A stretch of DNA of 45,879 nucleotides from assembly GCA_028292195.1 (NCBI GenBank), contig JAQGMU010000558.1:1-45879 (forward strand). Reading direction: 5' to 3'. Positions 35,408-44,546 of this stretch are shown here, in pieces (the stretch's first letter is position 1; every line of letters begins with the position of its first letter). The notes below the pieces were generated by a model. That model was not told the DNA's origin. It saw only the letters and a list, made by a program, of their open reading frames with translations, and ran no database searches. Position numbers and translations under genes: made by a program. The stretch comes from Ramlibacter sp. GTDB lineage: Bacteria; Pseudomonadota; Gammaproteobacteria; Burkholderiales; Burkholderiaceae_C.

Positions 35408-36499
35408 ATGGATTTCGGAATCTTCATTCTGATGCAGCAGAGAAACAAGCATAAGACGTCGTACCAGATCCTGCGGGACGCGGTGGAACAGACGCGCGTG
35501 GCCGACGAGCTGGGCTTCGGCGGCGCCTGGTACGCCGAACACCACTTCAGCAACTACGGCATGTGCTCGTCGCCCCTGACGATGATCGCCCACTGCGCCG
35601 CGGTCACGAAGAAGATTCGCCTGGGCACCGGCATTGTCGTCGCTCCGCTCTACACCCCGGCGCGCCTGATCGCCGACGTGGCCATGGTGGACCAGCTGTC
35701 CGACGGCCGGCTGAACCTGGGCGTCGGCTCCGGCTACCAGCATTTCGAGTTCGAGCGTTTCGGCGTCTCGCTGGATTCGGCCAAGCAGCGCACGCTGGAA
35801 ATGATCGACATGCTGGAGCTGGGCCTGCGCGAACCGAAGTTCGCCTACGACGGCCAGTTCTACAAGCAGCCAGAAAGCGCCATCAGCCAGCGCGCGGTGC
35901 AGCAGCCGATGCCGCCGCTGTGGGTGACCAGCGTGGACCCGACCTTCATCGCCCGCGCGGTGCGCGAAGACCACCACGTGTTCGTCTCCGGCGGCGACGG
36001 CGGGCTGGAGAAGATCCAGTCCACCCGCGCCCTGATCGACAAGGTGGCCCTGGGCGAAGGCAAGGACCCGGCCAAGGTGCAGGTCGGCCTGCTGCGCGCG
36101 GCCTATGCCAGCGAAAACAAGGCGGACGTGGATCGCTACCTCGATTGCGCCCGCTACCAGCGCCGCGTGGCGCTCAGCCTGAAGCGCCGCACGGCGACGA
36201 TCGCCACCGACTATCAGGTCGCCGAGACCATGGTCGACGGCGAACCCACGCTCGACGAAATGCGTGCCCTGCTGCCCGTCGGCTCGGTCGACACGGTGAT
36301 CGAGCGCGTGGTGAACGAAATCCGCACGATCAAGCCCGTGCACTACTGCTTCCAGACGCAGATGGGCGACTTCGACCACCCGACCATGCTCAAGCACCTG
36401 GAGCTGTGGGCCAAGGTGATCATCCCGGCCGTGCAGAAGGAGATCGCCAACGATCCTCCGCACGTGGCCAAGTCGGTCGCCGAAGTCGCGCACGCCTGA
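35408..36499 (+). CDS. LLM-class flavin-dependent oxidoreductase (luciferase-like monooxygenase)
   Basis: MDFGIFILMQQR...ELGFGGAWYAEHHFSNYGMCSSPLTMIAHCAAVTKKIRLGTGIVVAPLYTPARLIADVAMVDQLSDGRLNLGVGSGY. Confidence 0.92.
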   Translation: MDFGIFILMQQRNKHKTSYQILRDAVEQTRVADELGFGGAWYAEHHFSNYGMCSSPLTMIAHCAAVTKKIRLGTGIVVAPLYTPARLIADVAMVDQLSDGRLNLGVGSGYQHFEFERFGVSLDSAKQRTLEMIDMLELGLREPKFAYDGQFYKQPESAISQRAVQQPMPPLWVTSVDPTFIARAVREDHHVFVSGGDGGLEKIQSTRALIDKVALGEGKDPAKVQVGLLRAAYASENKADVDRYLDCARYQRRVALSLKRRTATIATDYQVAETMVDGEPTLDEMRALLPVGSVDTVIERVVNEIRTIKPVHYCFQTQMGDFDHPTMLKHLELWAKVIIPAVQKEIANDPPHVAKSVAEVAHA

Positions 36500-36512
36500 A
36501 GCGGGAGCAGCC

Positions 36513-37436
36513 ATGGCCCAAGTCGCTGAAGGCATAGAACCCGCGCTGTTTCGCCAGTTGCTCGGCTGCTTCCCGACCGGGGTGGCCGTCATCACGACGC
36601 GCGGCGCCGACGGCCAGCCCGCGGGCCTCACCTGCAACTCCTTCAGCTCCGTCTCGCTGGAGCCGCCGCTGGTTCTCTTCAGCCTGCGCAAGGCCAGCAA
36701 GCTGCTGGACACCTTCAAGGACGTCAGCAGCTTCGCCATCAACATCCTGTCACAGCGGCAGGACGCGCTCTCGGGCCGCTTCGCCTCCAGCAAGATCGCC
36801 GATAAGTTCGAAGGCGTGGCCTGGCGCGCGGGCGTGCTCGACCTGCCGGTCATCGACGACTGCCTGGCCAGCTTCGAGTGCAGCGTCTACGCCTGCCATG
36901 AAGCCGGCGACCACTACGTCTTCATCGGCGAAGTGAAGCACATGAGTGGCGGCGGCACCGACCACGCGCTGGTGTTCTACAAGGGCGCCTACATGATGCT
37001 GGCGGAATCGCTGCGCAAGCTGGTCATCGAAGGCCGCCTGGGCGACGCCGACATCGACGAGGCCTACCGCACGCTCTACGGCACCCTGCTGCGGCTGGCC
37101 TGCGAACGCGCGACCGATGCCGATCTCGACAAGGTGGAGACCGCCGTGGCCGCCATCGAGCAGCACGCGGACACCGCCACTCTGGGCGAGCGCATCGAGT
37201 CGGCCAGCGGCTTCTTCTCCGCCATCGCGGCGGCGGGGCACAACGAGGCGCTGAACCTGATGGCGCAGACCATGACCACCGTGCTGCGCGAACGCCTGCA
37301 GCACAAGAACCCGGTGCGGCCGCGGCCCGACCTTTTCTCGCTGCGCCGCCAGATCGTGCAGTGCCTGCGCCGGCGGGACGCCGACGGCGCCGCGTCCACC
37401 CTGGACGAACTGATCACCAAGCTGCGCAAGGGCTGA
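36513..37436 (+). CDS. Flavin reductase with C-terminal FCD-like helical domain
   Basis: N-term FPTGVAVITTRGADGQPAGLTCNSFSSVSLEPPLVLFSLRKASK; C-term FFSAIAAAGHNEALNLMAQTMTTVLRERL...RRQIVQCLRRRDADGAASTLDEL resembles FCD. Confidence 0.85.
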   Translation: MAQVAEGIEPALFRQLLGCFPTGVAVITTRGADGQPAGLTCNSFSSVSLEPPLVLFSLRKASKLLDTFKDVSSFAINILSQRQDALSGRFASSKIADKFEGVAWRAGVLDLPVIDDCLASFECSVYACHEAGDHYVFIGEVKHMSGGGTDHALVFYKGAYMMLAESLRKLVIEGRLGDADIDEAYRTLYGTLLRLACERATDADLDKVETAVAAIEQHADTATLGERIESASGFFSAIAAAGHNEALNLMAQTMTTVLRERLQHKNPVRPRPDLFSLRRQIVQCLRRRDADGAASTLDELITKLRKG

Positions 37437-37484
37437 CGCCCGCCGCACCGAGATTCCGAGCTTTCGAGCTCCCGAGGAGACAAG

Positions 37485-38648
37485 ATGGCAATCGATTACG
37501 ACGCTTTTCGCAGCGAGCTGGAAGAGTTCGCCCGCAAGGCCTGCCCGCCGGAGATCCGCGCCGTGGTGGCGGCGGGCCAGAAGGTGACCAAGCGCGAGTA
37601 CCAGCGCTGGCAGCAGATCCTGAACGACAAGGGCTGGGGCGCGCCGAGCTGGCCCAAGGAAGTGGGCGGCACCGGCTGGGACATCAAGCAGCGGCTCATC
37701 TTCGAAGAGGTGATGGCCGAGAACGACTGCCCGCCGCTGTACCATCACGGCCTGGGCCATATCGGCCCGGTGATCATCAAGTTCGGCACGCCCGAGCAGA
37801 AGGCGCGCTTCCTGCCGCGCATCCTGGACGGCGCCGACTGGTGGTGCCAGGGCTATTCCGAGCCGGGCTCGGGCTCCGACCTGGCGTCGCTGTCGACCAG
37901 CGCGCGCCTGGATGGCGATGAGTACGTCATCAACGGCCAGAAGATCTGGACTTCGCACGCGCACGAGGCCAGCATGATCTACATGCTGGTGCGCACGTCG
38001 AAGGAAGCGAAGAAGCAGGACGGCATCTCGCTGATCCTGGTGCCCATGGACAGCAAGGGCGTGACGGTGCGGCCGATCAAGACCATCGACGGCTGGCACC
38101 ATCTGAACGAAGTGTTCTTCGACGAGGTGCGGGTGAGCGCGGCCAACCTGATCGGCGAAGTGGGCAAGGGCTGGACCTGCGCCAAGTTCCTGCTGGAGCG
38201 CGAGCGCCTGCCGCCGGCCAACGTGGCACGGCTGGAGCTGATGCGCCGCCAGGTCACGCGCGTGGTCGAAGAGGCCGCGCGAGCCGCCGCGGGCAAGCGC
38301 GACTTCGGCTCGCTGCGCTACAAGCTGCTGCTGTGCGAGGCCGACGTCAAGGGCGTGCGCGTGCTGATGGCCAACGCCACCGACGACCTGATCCACCAGC
38401 GGCCGCTGGGCGTGCAGCCCTCCGTCATCAAGATGCTGTGCGCCGACGTCGCGCAGCGCCTGACCACCATCGCGCTGGACGCCGTCGGCCCGGATGCGGC
38501 GCACCGCTTCCTCTCCATCGGCGAAGAGCACGGTGCGCCCGAGGCCACGTGGATCCAGAACTACATGTTCACCCGCGCGCGCACGATTGCCGGCGGCACG
38601 TCCGAAGTGCAACGCAACGTCGTCGCCAACGAACTGCTCGGAGCCTGA
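37485..38648 (+). CDS. Acyl-CoA dehydrogenase (subunit 1)
   Basis: GYSEPGSGSDLASLSTSARLDGDEYVINGQKIWTSHAH; ARTIAGGTSEVQRNVVANELLG. Confidence 0.92.
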   Translation: MAIDYDAFRSELEEFARKACPPEIRAVVAAGQKVTKREYQRWQQILNDKGWGAPSWPKEVGGTGWDIKQRLIFEEVMAENDCPPLYHHGLGHIGPVIIKFGTPEQKARFLPRILDGADWWCQGYSEPGSGSDLASLSTSARLDGDEYVINGQKIWTSHAHEASMIYMLVRTSKEAKKQDGISLILVPMDSKGVTVRPIKTIDGWHHLNEVFFDEVRVSAANLIGEVGKGWTCAKFLLERERLPPANVARLELMRRQVTRVVEEAARAAAGKRDFGSLRYKLLLCEADVKGVRVLMANATDDLIHQRPLGVQPSVIKMLCADVAQRLTTIALDAVGPDAAHRFLSIGEEHGAPEATWIQNYMFTRARTIAGGTSEVQRNVVANELLGA

Positions 38649-38650
38649 CC

Positions 38651-39775
38651 ATGTCTTTCACCCCCCTGTTCCCCGGCATGCTGCTCGACGCGGCCAGCCG
38701 CTTCGCGCGGGACCATGCCACCGCGCAGGACTTCGCCACCGATCCCATCCGCGAGATGGGCTGGGCCTGCACCATGGTCCCCGAAGAAGCCGGCGGCGTT
38801 GGCGGCACGCTGGCCGACCTCGCTTCCGTCGTCGAAGGCTTGGCCTCCCACGGCGTGCAGCTGCCGGTGGTCGAGAACTGCGCCATCGCGCCGCTGCTGC
38901 TGCAGGCGGCTCCCGCTGAAACCGCGGGCCGCTGGATCGAGGCCCTCTGCGAAGGCAGCGCGTCCATCGCGCCGCTGACCGCCTTGTCGGCTTCCGTCGA
39001 CGAGCCTTCGGTGCAGGCCAGGCAGTTTGACATCGGCTACGAATTGAGCGGCGCCGTGCAAGGCGTCGACGTGACCTTGCCTGCCACGCACTACCTGGTG
39101 CCCGCGCTGCTGCAAGGCGGCGAGCCCGCGCTGTTCCTGCTGGATGCCGAGCGCCTGGCCCCGGCGGCGAGCTACCGCACGATGGAAGGCCGGCGCGGCG
39201 CCGACTTCAAGCTGGAGAAGCTCACCATTCCCGCCGGCGCCTGCATCGCGCGCGGCGCCGCCGTCCGCGAAGCGCTGGTTCGCGCGGACGACGCGGCCCT
39301 GCTGTTGACGGCGGCGGACACCGTGGCCGCGCTGGCCATGCTGGTGCAGCAGACCGTGACCCACCTGAAGGAACGCAAGCAGTTCGGCGTGGCGCTGGCC
39401 ACCTTCCAGGTGCTGCGGCACCGCACCGCCGACATGTACGTGCGCTACCTCGCGGCCAAGGGCCTGCTGGTGCACGCCTTCAACCAATACGAAAGCGGCG
39501 CGGCCGGCCTCGGCCGTACCTTGCGCCTGATGAAGGTGGCGCTGGCGGAGAGCGCGCGCACCTGCGCCGAAGGCGCGATCCAGATGCACGGCGGCATGGG
39601 GGTCAGCGAAGAGGTGCTGGCGACCCGCCTGGCCCAGCGCCTGGTCGCCTCCGAATTCCGCTACGGCGACCGCCTCACGCACGGCACCCACCTGCTGGCG
39701 CCGCAGCCCCAGGCGGGCGCGGGCCATGAACCGCTGCCGCGCAGCGCAGCCACCGTTTCCAGGAGCACCGTATGA
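38651..39775 (+). CDS. Acyl-CoA dehydrogenase-like (partner subunit)
   Basis: MGWACTMVPEEAGGVGGTLADLASVVEGLA; HLKERKQFGVALATFQVLRHRTADMYV; GAIQMHGGMGVSEEVLATRLAQRL. Confidence 0.88.
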   Translation: MSFTPLFPGMLLDAASRFARDHATAQDFATDPIREMGWACTMVPEEAGGVGGTLADLASVVEGLASHGVQLPVVENCAIAPLLLQAAPAETAGRWIEALCEGSASIAPLTALSASVDEPSVQARQFDIGYELSGAVQGVDVTLPATHYLVPALLQGGEPALFLLDAERLAPAASYRTMEGRRGADFKLEKLTIPAGACIARGAAVREALVRADDAALLLTAADTVAALAMLVQQTVTHLKERKQFGVALATFQVLRHRTADMYVRYLAAKGLLVHAFNQYESGAAGLGRTLRLMKVALAESARTCAEGAIQMHGGMGVSEEVLATRLAQRLVASEFRYGDRLTHGTHLLAPQPQAGAGHEPLPRSAATVSRSTV

Positions 39776-40533
39776 GCGTCATTCTCGAAGTTTCCGACTA
39801 TGTGGCCGTGGTCCGGCTGGACCAGCCGCCGGTCAACGCGCTGTCGCGCGCGACCCGCATGCGCCTGATCGAAGTGTTCGACGAGATTTCAGAGCGCGAC
39901 GACGTGCGCGTCGCCATCCTGACCGGCACCGGCAAGTACTTCTGCTCCGGCGCCGACCTGAAGGACAGGCCCAACTCCGAGAAGGCCGGCGACTTCCTGG
40001 CGCACAACCGCTGGACGCGCGAGACCGGCAACGCCATCAAGGAATGCGCCAAGCCGGTGATCGCGGCCGTGAACGGCCCGGCGCTGGGCGCGGGCTTCGG
40101 CCTGATGGCGGCCTGCGACATCTTCCTGGCCTCCGACGACGCCACCTTCGCCATGCCGGAGATCAACGTCGGCCTGGCCGGCGGCGTCTCGATGCTGCGC
40201 ACGCTGTTCGGCCGTTCCTTCACGCGCCGCATGTTCTACACGGGCATGCGCGTGCCGGCGGCGGAGCTGTACCGCCGCGGCGTGCTCGACGAAGTGCTGC
40301 CCGCCGATCAACTGATGCCCGCGGCCATGGCGATCGCACAGGAGATCGCATCCAAGGCGCCGCTGGCAGTGGCCTACGCCAAGCAGGCCGCCAACATGAT
40401 GGACCTGATGCCGCAGCGCGACGGCTACCGCATGGAGCAGAACATCACCATGACGCTCGCCAAGACCGAGGACGCCAAGGAAGCGCGCCAGGCCTTCCTG
40501 GAAAAGCGCAAGCCGGTCTACAAGGGTCGCTGA
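39772..40533 (+). CDS. Enoyl-CoA hydratase/isomerase
   Basis: LDQPPVNALSRATRMRL; GTGKYFCSGADLKDR; AVNGPALGAGFGLMAACDIFLAS; start overlaps the previous stop as ATGA. Confidence 0.92.
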   Translation: MSVILEVSDYVAVVRLDQPPVNALSRATRMRLIEVFDEISERDDVRVAILTGTGKYFCSGADLKDRPNSEKAGDFLAHNRWTRETGNAIKECAKPVIAAVNGPALGAGFGLMAACDIFLASDDATFAMPEINVGLAGGVSMLRTLFGRSFTRRMFYTGMRVPAAELYRRGVLDEVLPADQLMPAAMAIAQEIASKAPLAVAYAKQAANMMDLMPQRDGYRMEQNITMTLAKTEDAKEARQAFLEKRKPVYKGR

Positions 40534-40535
40534 GC

Positions 40536-42671
40536 ATGGAATCCGTGCAAGTCGGCCAGGGCCTCGATTCCCTGTTCCAGCCGCGTTCCATCGCGATTTT
40601 CGGCGCCTCCGACGACGTCACCAAGATCGGCGGCCGGCCGCTGCAGTTCCTGCTGAAGTTCGGCTACGCCGGCAGGATCTTCCCGGTCAACCGCAAGGCC
40701 GGCCTGGTGCAGGGGCAGCAGGCCTATGCCAACGTAGTCGCCTTGCCGGAGACGCCCGAACTGGCCGTGATCGCGGTGCCGCCCGAGGGCGTGCTGGAAG
40801 TGATCCAGGACTGCGCCGGCCGCGGTGTGCGCGCGGCGGTGATCCTCTCCGCCGGCTTCTCCGAGATGGGTGAAGCAGGCAGCCGGCTGCAGGCCGAGAT
40901 CGGCGCCGTCGCCAGGTCCTCGGGCATGCGCGTGGTCGGGCCCAATTGCCTCGGCTCGATCGGCATCGCCGACAAGGCCATCGCGACCTTCTCGGTGGCG
41001 CTCGAGTCGGGCCTGCCCGAAGCCGGCAACGTCGGCATCGTCTCGCAAAGCGGCAACCTGGGCAGCTACACGATGCGCCTGGCCGCGGACCGCGGCATGG
41101 GCATCAGCCGCTTCCTGACCACCGGCAACGAGTGCGACGTCGACATCGCCGACGCCATCGCTTCCCTGGCGAAGGACCCCGCCACTTCCGTGATCCTGTG
41201 CTGCATGGAAACCTGTCGCGACGGCGCGAAGCTGGTGCAGGCCATGCAAATGGCGCGTGAAGCCGGCAAGCCGCTGGTCGTGCTGAAGGTCGGCGTGTCC
41301 GAAGCGGGCAGCGCCGCGGCCGCGTCGCACACCGGCGCGCTGGCCGGTTCGGACGCTGTCTTCGATGTGGTGCTGCGCAATGGCGGCGCCATCCGCGTGC
41401 CGAGCATCGAGCAATTGCTGGACGTCGGCCATGCCTTCGCGGTGGTCGGTGCGCAGCGCGCGCCCAAGGGCAATCGCGTCGCCGTGCTGACCGCTTCGGG
41501 CGGCTTCGGCGTGCTGCTGGCCGACGCGGCCACGGCGCAAGGCCTGGCCCTGCCCAATCTAGCCGCGCAGACCCAGGAGCGCGTGCTGTCGGTGGTGCCT
41601 TTCGCCTCGCCGGCGAATCCGGTCGACATGACGGCCCAGGTCTCCAGCCGCCCCGAGGTCCTGGTGCAGGTGTTGTCGGCGGTGGCGGCCGATCCCTCCT
41701 GCGACGCCCTCATCCTGCAATCGGCCAACGCCTTCAACCTGCCGCGGCTGCGCGACGTGTTCCTGGCGGCGCTGGAGCAGGTGCGGCGCGAGCATCCGTC
41801 GCGCCTGATCCTGCTGTGCTGCCGCGCGCCGCGCGACGTGGTGGCGCAGTTGAACCGCATGGGTTATCCGACGGTGGAAGGCATCGACGCGGCCTGCGCC
41901 ACCTTGGCGGCCCTGGTCCGCCTCGGCACGCGCTCCCGGCATTCCCTTCTTCCCCCGCTGCGGGAGGGCCAGGGTGGGGGCACCCCCCTGCCCGAATCCG
42001 CTTTCGCCGACGAAGCCAGCGCCAAGGCCGCCCTGGCCGCCGCCGGCCTGCCGGTGCTGCGCGAAGTCACCGCCACCAGCCGCGACGCCGCCCTGGCCGC
42101 CGCGCGCGCCATCGGCTTCCCCCTGGTCCTCAAGATCGTCTCCCCCGACATCGCGCACAAGACCGAAGTCGGCGGCGTCTTCGTCGGCGTGCGCTCAGCG
42201 GAGCAGCTGCTCACCGAATACGACGCCCTGCTCGCCCGCGTCGCGCAGAAGGCGCCGCAGGCGCGCCTCACCGGCGTGCTGGTGGCGCAGATGGCGCAAG
42301 GCGGCACCGAGCTGATCCTCGGCACCAAAAAGGACCCGGTGTTCGGCACCGTCGTCATGGTGGGCCTGGGCGGCATCTTTGCCGAAATCATGCGCGACGT
42401 GGCGCTGCAGATCGCGCCGGTGACCGAGCAGCAGGCGACTGCGATGCTGAAATCGCTCAAGGCTTTTGCCTTGCTCGATGGCGCCCGCGGCCGACCGCGC
42501 GCCGACGTCGCTGCCGCGGCCCGCGCCGTCGCCAGCCTGTCGCGCTTTGCCGCGCTGCATGCCGATACCGTCGCCGAGATCGACATCAATCCGCTGGTGG
42601 TGCTGGACGAGGGCCGGGGCGCCTTCGCCCTCGACGCGCTGCTGGTGCGGGAAACGAAAGGAAAGCAATGA
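40536..42671 (+). CDS. NDP-forming acyl-CoA synthetase (acetate--CoA ligase family, fused alpha-beta)
   Basis: QPRSIAIFGASDDVTKIGGRPLQFLLKFGYAGRIFPVN; SHTGALAGSDAVFDVV catalytic His; ATP-grasp GFPLVLKIVSPDIAHKTEVGGVFVGV. Confidence 0.92.
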   Translation: MESVQVGQGLDSLFQPRSIAIFGASDDVTKIGGRPLQFLLKFGYAGRIFPVNRKAGLVQGQQAYANVVALPETPELAVIAVPPEGVLEVIQDCAGRGVRAAVILSAGFSEMGEAGSRLQAEIGAVARSSGMRVVGPNCLGSIGIADKAIATFSVALESGLPEAGNVGIVSQSGNLGSYTMRLAADRGMGISRFLTTGNECDVDIADAIASLAKDPATSVILCCMETCRDGAKLVQAMQMAREAGKPLVVLKVGVSEAGSAAAASHTGALAGSDAVFDVVLRNGGAIRVPSIEQLLDVGHAFAVVGAQRAPKGNRVAVLTASGGFGVLLADAATAQGLALPNLAAQTQERVLSVVPFASPANPVDMTAQVSSRPEVLVQVLSAVAADPSCDALILQSANAFNLPRLRDVFLAALEQVRREHPSRLILLCCRAPRDVVAQLNRMGYPTVEGIDAACATLAALVRLGTRSRHSLLPPLREGQGGGTPLPESAFADEASAKAALAAAGLPVLREVTATSRDAALAAARAIGFPLVLKIVSPDIAHKTEVGGVFVGVRSAEQLLTEYDALLARVAQKAPQARLTGVLVAQMAQGGTELILGTKKDPVFGTVVMVGLGGIFAEIMRDVALQIAPVTEQQATAMLKSLKAFALLDGARGRPRADVAAAARAVASLSRFAALHADTVAEIDINPLVVLDEGRGAFALDALLVRETKGKQ
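41951..41995. repeat. Palindromic REP-like element embedded in the CDS
   Basis: CTTCCCCCGCTGCGGGAGGGCCAGGGTGGGGGCACCCCC translated in frame as LPPLREGQGGGTP between the CoA-binding and ATP-grasp regions. Confidence 0.5.
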
Positions 42672-43426
42672 ACGCGTCTCTCCAGGGCCGGGCGGCCTTC
42701 ATCAGCGGCGCGGGCCACGGCATCGGCCGCGCCACCGCGCTGGAAATGGCGCGGCTCGGCGCGACGGTCGGCGTCAACGACCTCAAGCCCGAATTCGTGG
42801 AAGACACGGTTGCCGAGATTCGCAAGCTGGGCGGCCAGGCGATCGGCTTGCCGCAGGACGTTTCGAACCGCGAAGGCATGCGCGACGCCGTGCTGCGCTT
42901 CGCGCGCGAGGCCGGCCGCCTCGACATCCTCGTCAACAACGCGGCCTGGGTCCGCTACCAGCCCCTGGCGGAGATCACGCCGGAAGTGATGGACCGCATG
43001 GTGGAGATCGGCTTCAAGTCGGTGATCTGGGGCATCCAGGCCGCCGCGGAAGCGATGGACGCGGAACGCGGCGGCTCCATCATCAACGTGGCGTCGATCG
43101 CGGGCTTCAAGTCGCCGGCGCGCTCCGTGGTCTACAGCGGCATCAAGGCCGGCGTGATCGGCCTGACGCGCGCCGCCGCCGCCGACCTGGGCTCGCGCAA
43201 CATCCGTGTCAACGCGGTGGCCCCGGGCGCGGTGCCGACCGAAGGCACCGCCAAGCACCGCAACGCTGAACTCGACGCCAAGCGTATCGCCCGTACGCCG
43301 CTGAGCCGCCTTGGCACGGTGGAGGACATCGCCGACGCGATCTGCTTCCTGGCCGGCGACGGCGCCCGCTTCATCAATGCGGAAGTGCTGCGCCTGGACG
43401 GCGGCGCCTCGGAGACTTCGCTGTGA
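42668..43426 (+). CDS. SDR-family oxidoreductase
   Basis: FISGAGHGIGRATALEMARLGATVGVNDL; NNAAW; YSGIKAGVIGLTRAAAADLGSRNIRVNAVAPGAVPT. Confidence 0.92.
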   Translation: MNASLQGRAAFISGAGHGIGRATALEMARLGATVGVNDLKPEFVEDTVAEIRKLGGQAIGLPQDVSNREGMRDAVLRFAREAGRLDILVNNAAWVRYQPLAEITPEVMDRMVEIGFKSVIWGIQAAAEAMDAERGGSIINVASIAGFKSPARSVVYSGIKAGVIGLTRAAAADLGSRNIRVNAVAPGAVPTEGTAKHRNAELDAKRIARTPLSRLGTVEDIADAICFLAGDGARFINAEVLRLDGGASETSL

Positions 43427-43797
43427 GCGCCGTGGCGCCCAAGCGCCTGCAGAACGTCTTCGTGGTGGCCGAGCGCCCGGCGGAACTGCACGCCTTCTAT
43501 ACGGCCGCGCTCGGCCTGCAGCTCAAGTTCCACGACAAGGACCGCTGGTTCCAGTACGGCGTGGGCAACGGCAACGTCTCCATCGCATGCAAGGAAGAAG
43601 CGCTGCCCGCCACGTCCGGCATGGTGATGGTGTTCGAGGTGGAGGACTTCGCCGCGGCGCAGGAACGCATCGCCGTTGCCGGTGGCCAGGTGCTGGGCAT
43701 CCGCGACATGGGCAGCCATGGCACCGTGCTTTCGCTGAAGGATCCGGAAGGCAACATCGTGCAGCTGTTCAAGCGCGCCGCCCCGCCCGCGCCATGA
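43423..43797 (+). CDS. VOC/glyoxalase-family protein
   Basis: NVFVVAERPAELHAFYTAALGLQLKFHDKDRWFQYGVG...LKDPEGNIVQLFKR; GTG start overlapping the SDR stop. Confidence 0.85.
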   Translation: MSAVAPKRLQNVFVVAERPAELHAFYTAALGLQLKFHDKDRWFQYGVGNGNVSIACKEEALPATSGMVMVFEVEDFAAAQERIAVAGGQVLGIRDMGSHGTVLSLKDPEGNIVQLFKRAAPPAP

Positions 43798-44351
43798 GCC
43801 CGGACGGCTCGCTGCAAGCCTTGCTGGACCGCGAGGCGATCCGCGAGTGCCTGTACCGTTACTGCCGCGGCATCGACCGCTGCGACGAGACGGCGCTGCG
43901 CTCGGCCTACTGGGACGACGCCACCGATTGCCACGGCGCCTGGAACGGCAGCGCGTCCGGTTTCATTGCCCGGGCCTTGCAGCGCCTGGGCCAGGGCGGC
44001 CGGCGCGTGCACCAGGTGACGAATGTCCTGATCGAACTGCACGGCGACCTGGCCGCGGTGGAGAGCAGCTTCTTCGCGCTCCAGGCCAGCGCCGAACAGC
44101 CGCAGCTGGAGACCTTCCTGTGCGGCCGCTACGTTGATCGCTTCGAGCGCCGCACCGGCGAATGGCGGGTGGCCGCCCGCACCGTGGTCTACGACTGGAT
44201 CGAGGAACGGCAGCGACCCGAGCTGGCCCGTGACGATGCAGCCCTGTTCGGCCAGCGGCAGCCAACGGGTCGGGCCGCGCCGCAGGATGCCGTATACCGC
44301 CTGTTGCAGCAAGTGCGATGGATGCCGAAGGACCGAAGTCCGCCGGAATGA
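43794..44351 (+). CDS. NTF2-like/SnoaL-like polyketide-cyclase-fold protein
   Basis: LLDREAIRECLYRYCRGIDRCDETALRSAYWDDATDCHGAWNG; start overlaps the VOC stop as ATGA. Confidence 0.88.
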   Translation: MSPDGSLQALLDREAIRECLYRYCRGIDRCDETALRSAYWDDATDCHGAWNGSASGFIARALQRLGQGGRRVHQVTNVLIELHGDLAAVESSFFALQASAEQPQLETFLCGRYVDRFERRTGEWRVAARTVVYDWIEERQRPELARDDAALFGQRQPTGRAAPQDAVYRLLQQVRWMPKDRSPPE

Positions 44352-44389
44352 CGTCGCCTGCCACCCTCGTGAAACACCGGCAGGCGACG
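44352..44389 (+). terminator. Hairpin immediately after the catabolic operon
   Basis: Perfect 11-bp inverted repeat CGTCGCCTGCC/GGCAGGCGACG with 16-nt loop, starting one base after the stop codon; no clear U tract. Confidence 0.55.
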
Positions 44390-44546
44390 CTAACCGGAGC
44401 GACCGCGCGTCAGTGCCTCAGACCGTGCGCGGCTTCGGGTTCAGCCGTGACTTGAAAAGCCGCCTCAACAGCGGAGCGATCACCCAGTGGCTGCGATCGC
44501 TTTTCTTCGAGCTGTTCTCGGACGCGTGAACTTCTGCCTGCGTAGC

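Noticed and set aside
36750-38612. 620-aa minus-strand ORF
   Set aside because: Antisense shadow of the flavin reductase and acyl-CoA dehydrogenase, which carry clear family motifs.
44400-44529. Coding remnant RSDRASVPQTVRGFGFSRDLKSRLNSGAITQWLRSLFFELFSDA
   Set aside because: Looks vaguely coding but has no start, RBS or recognisable family; insufficient support.
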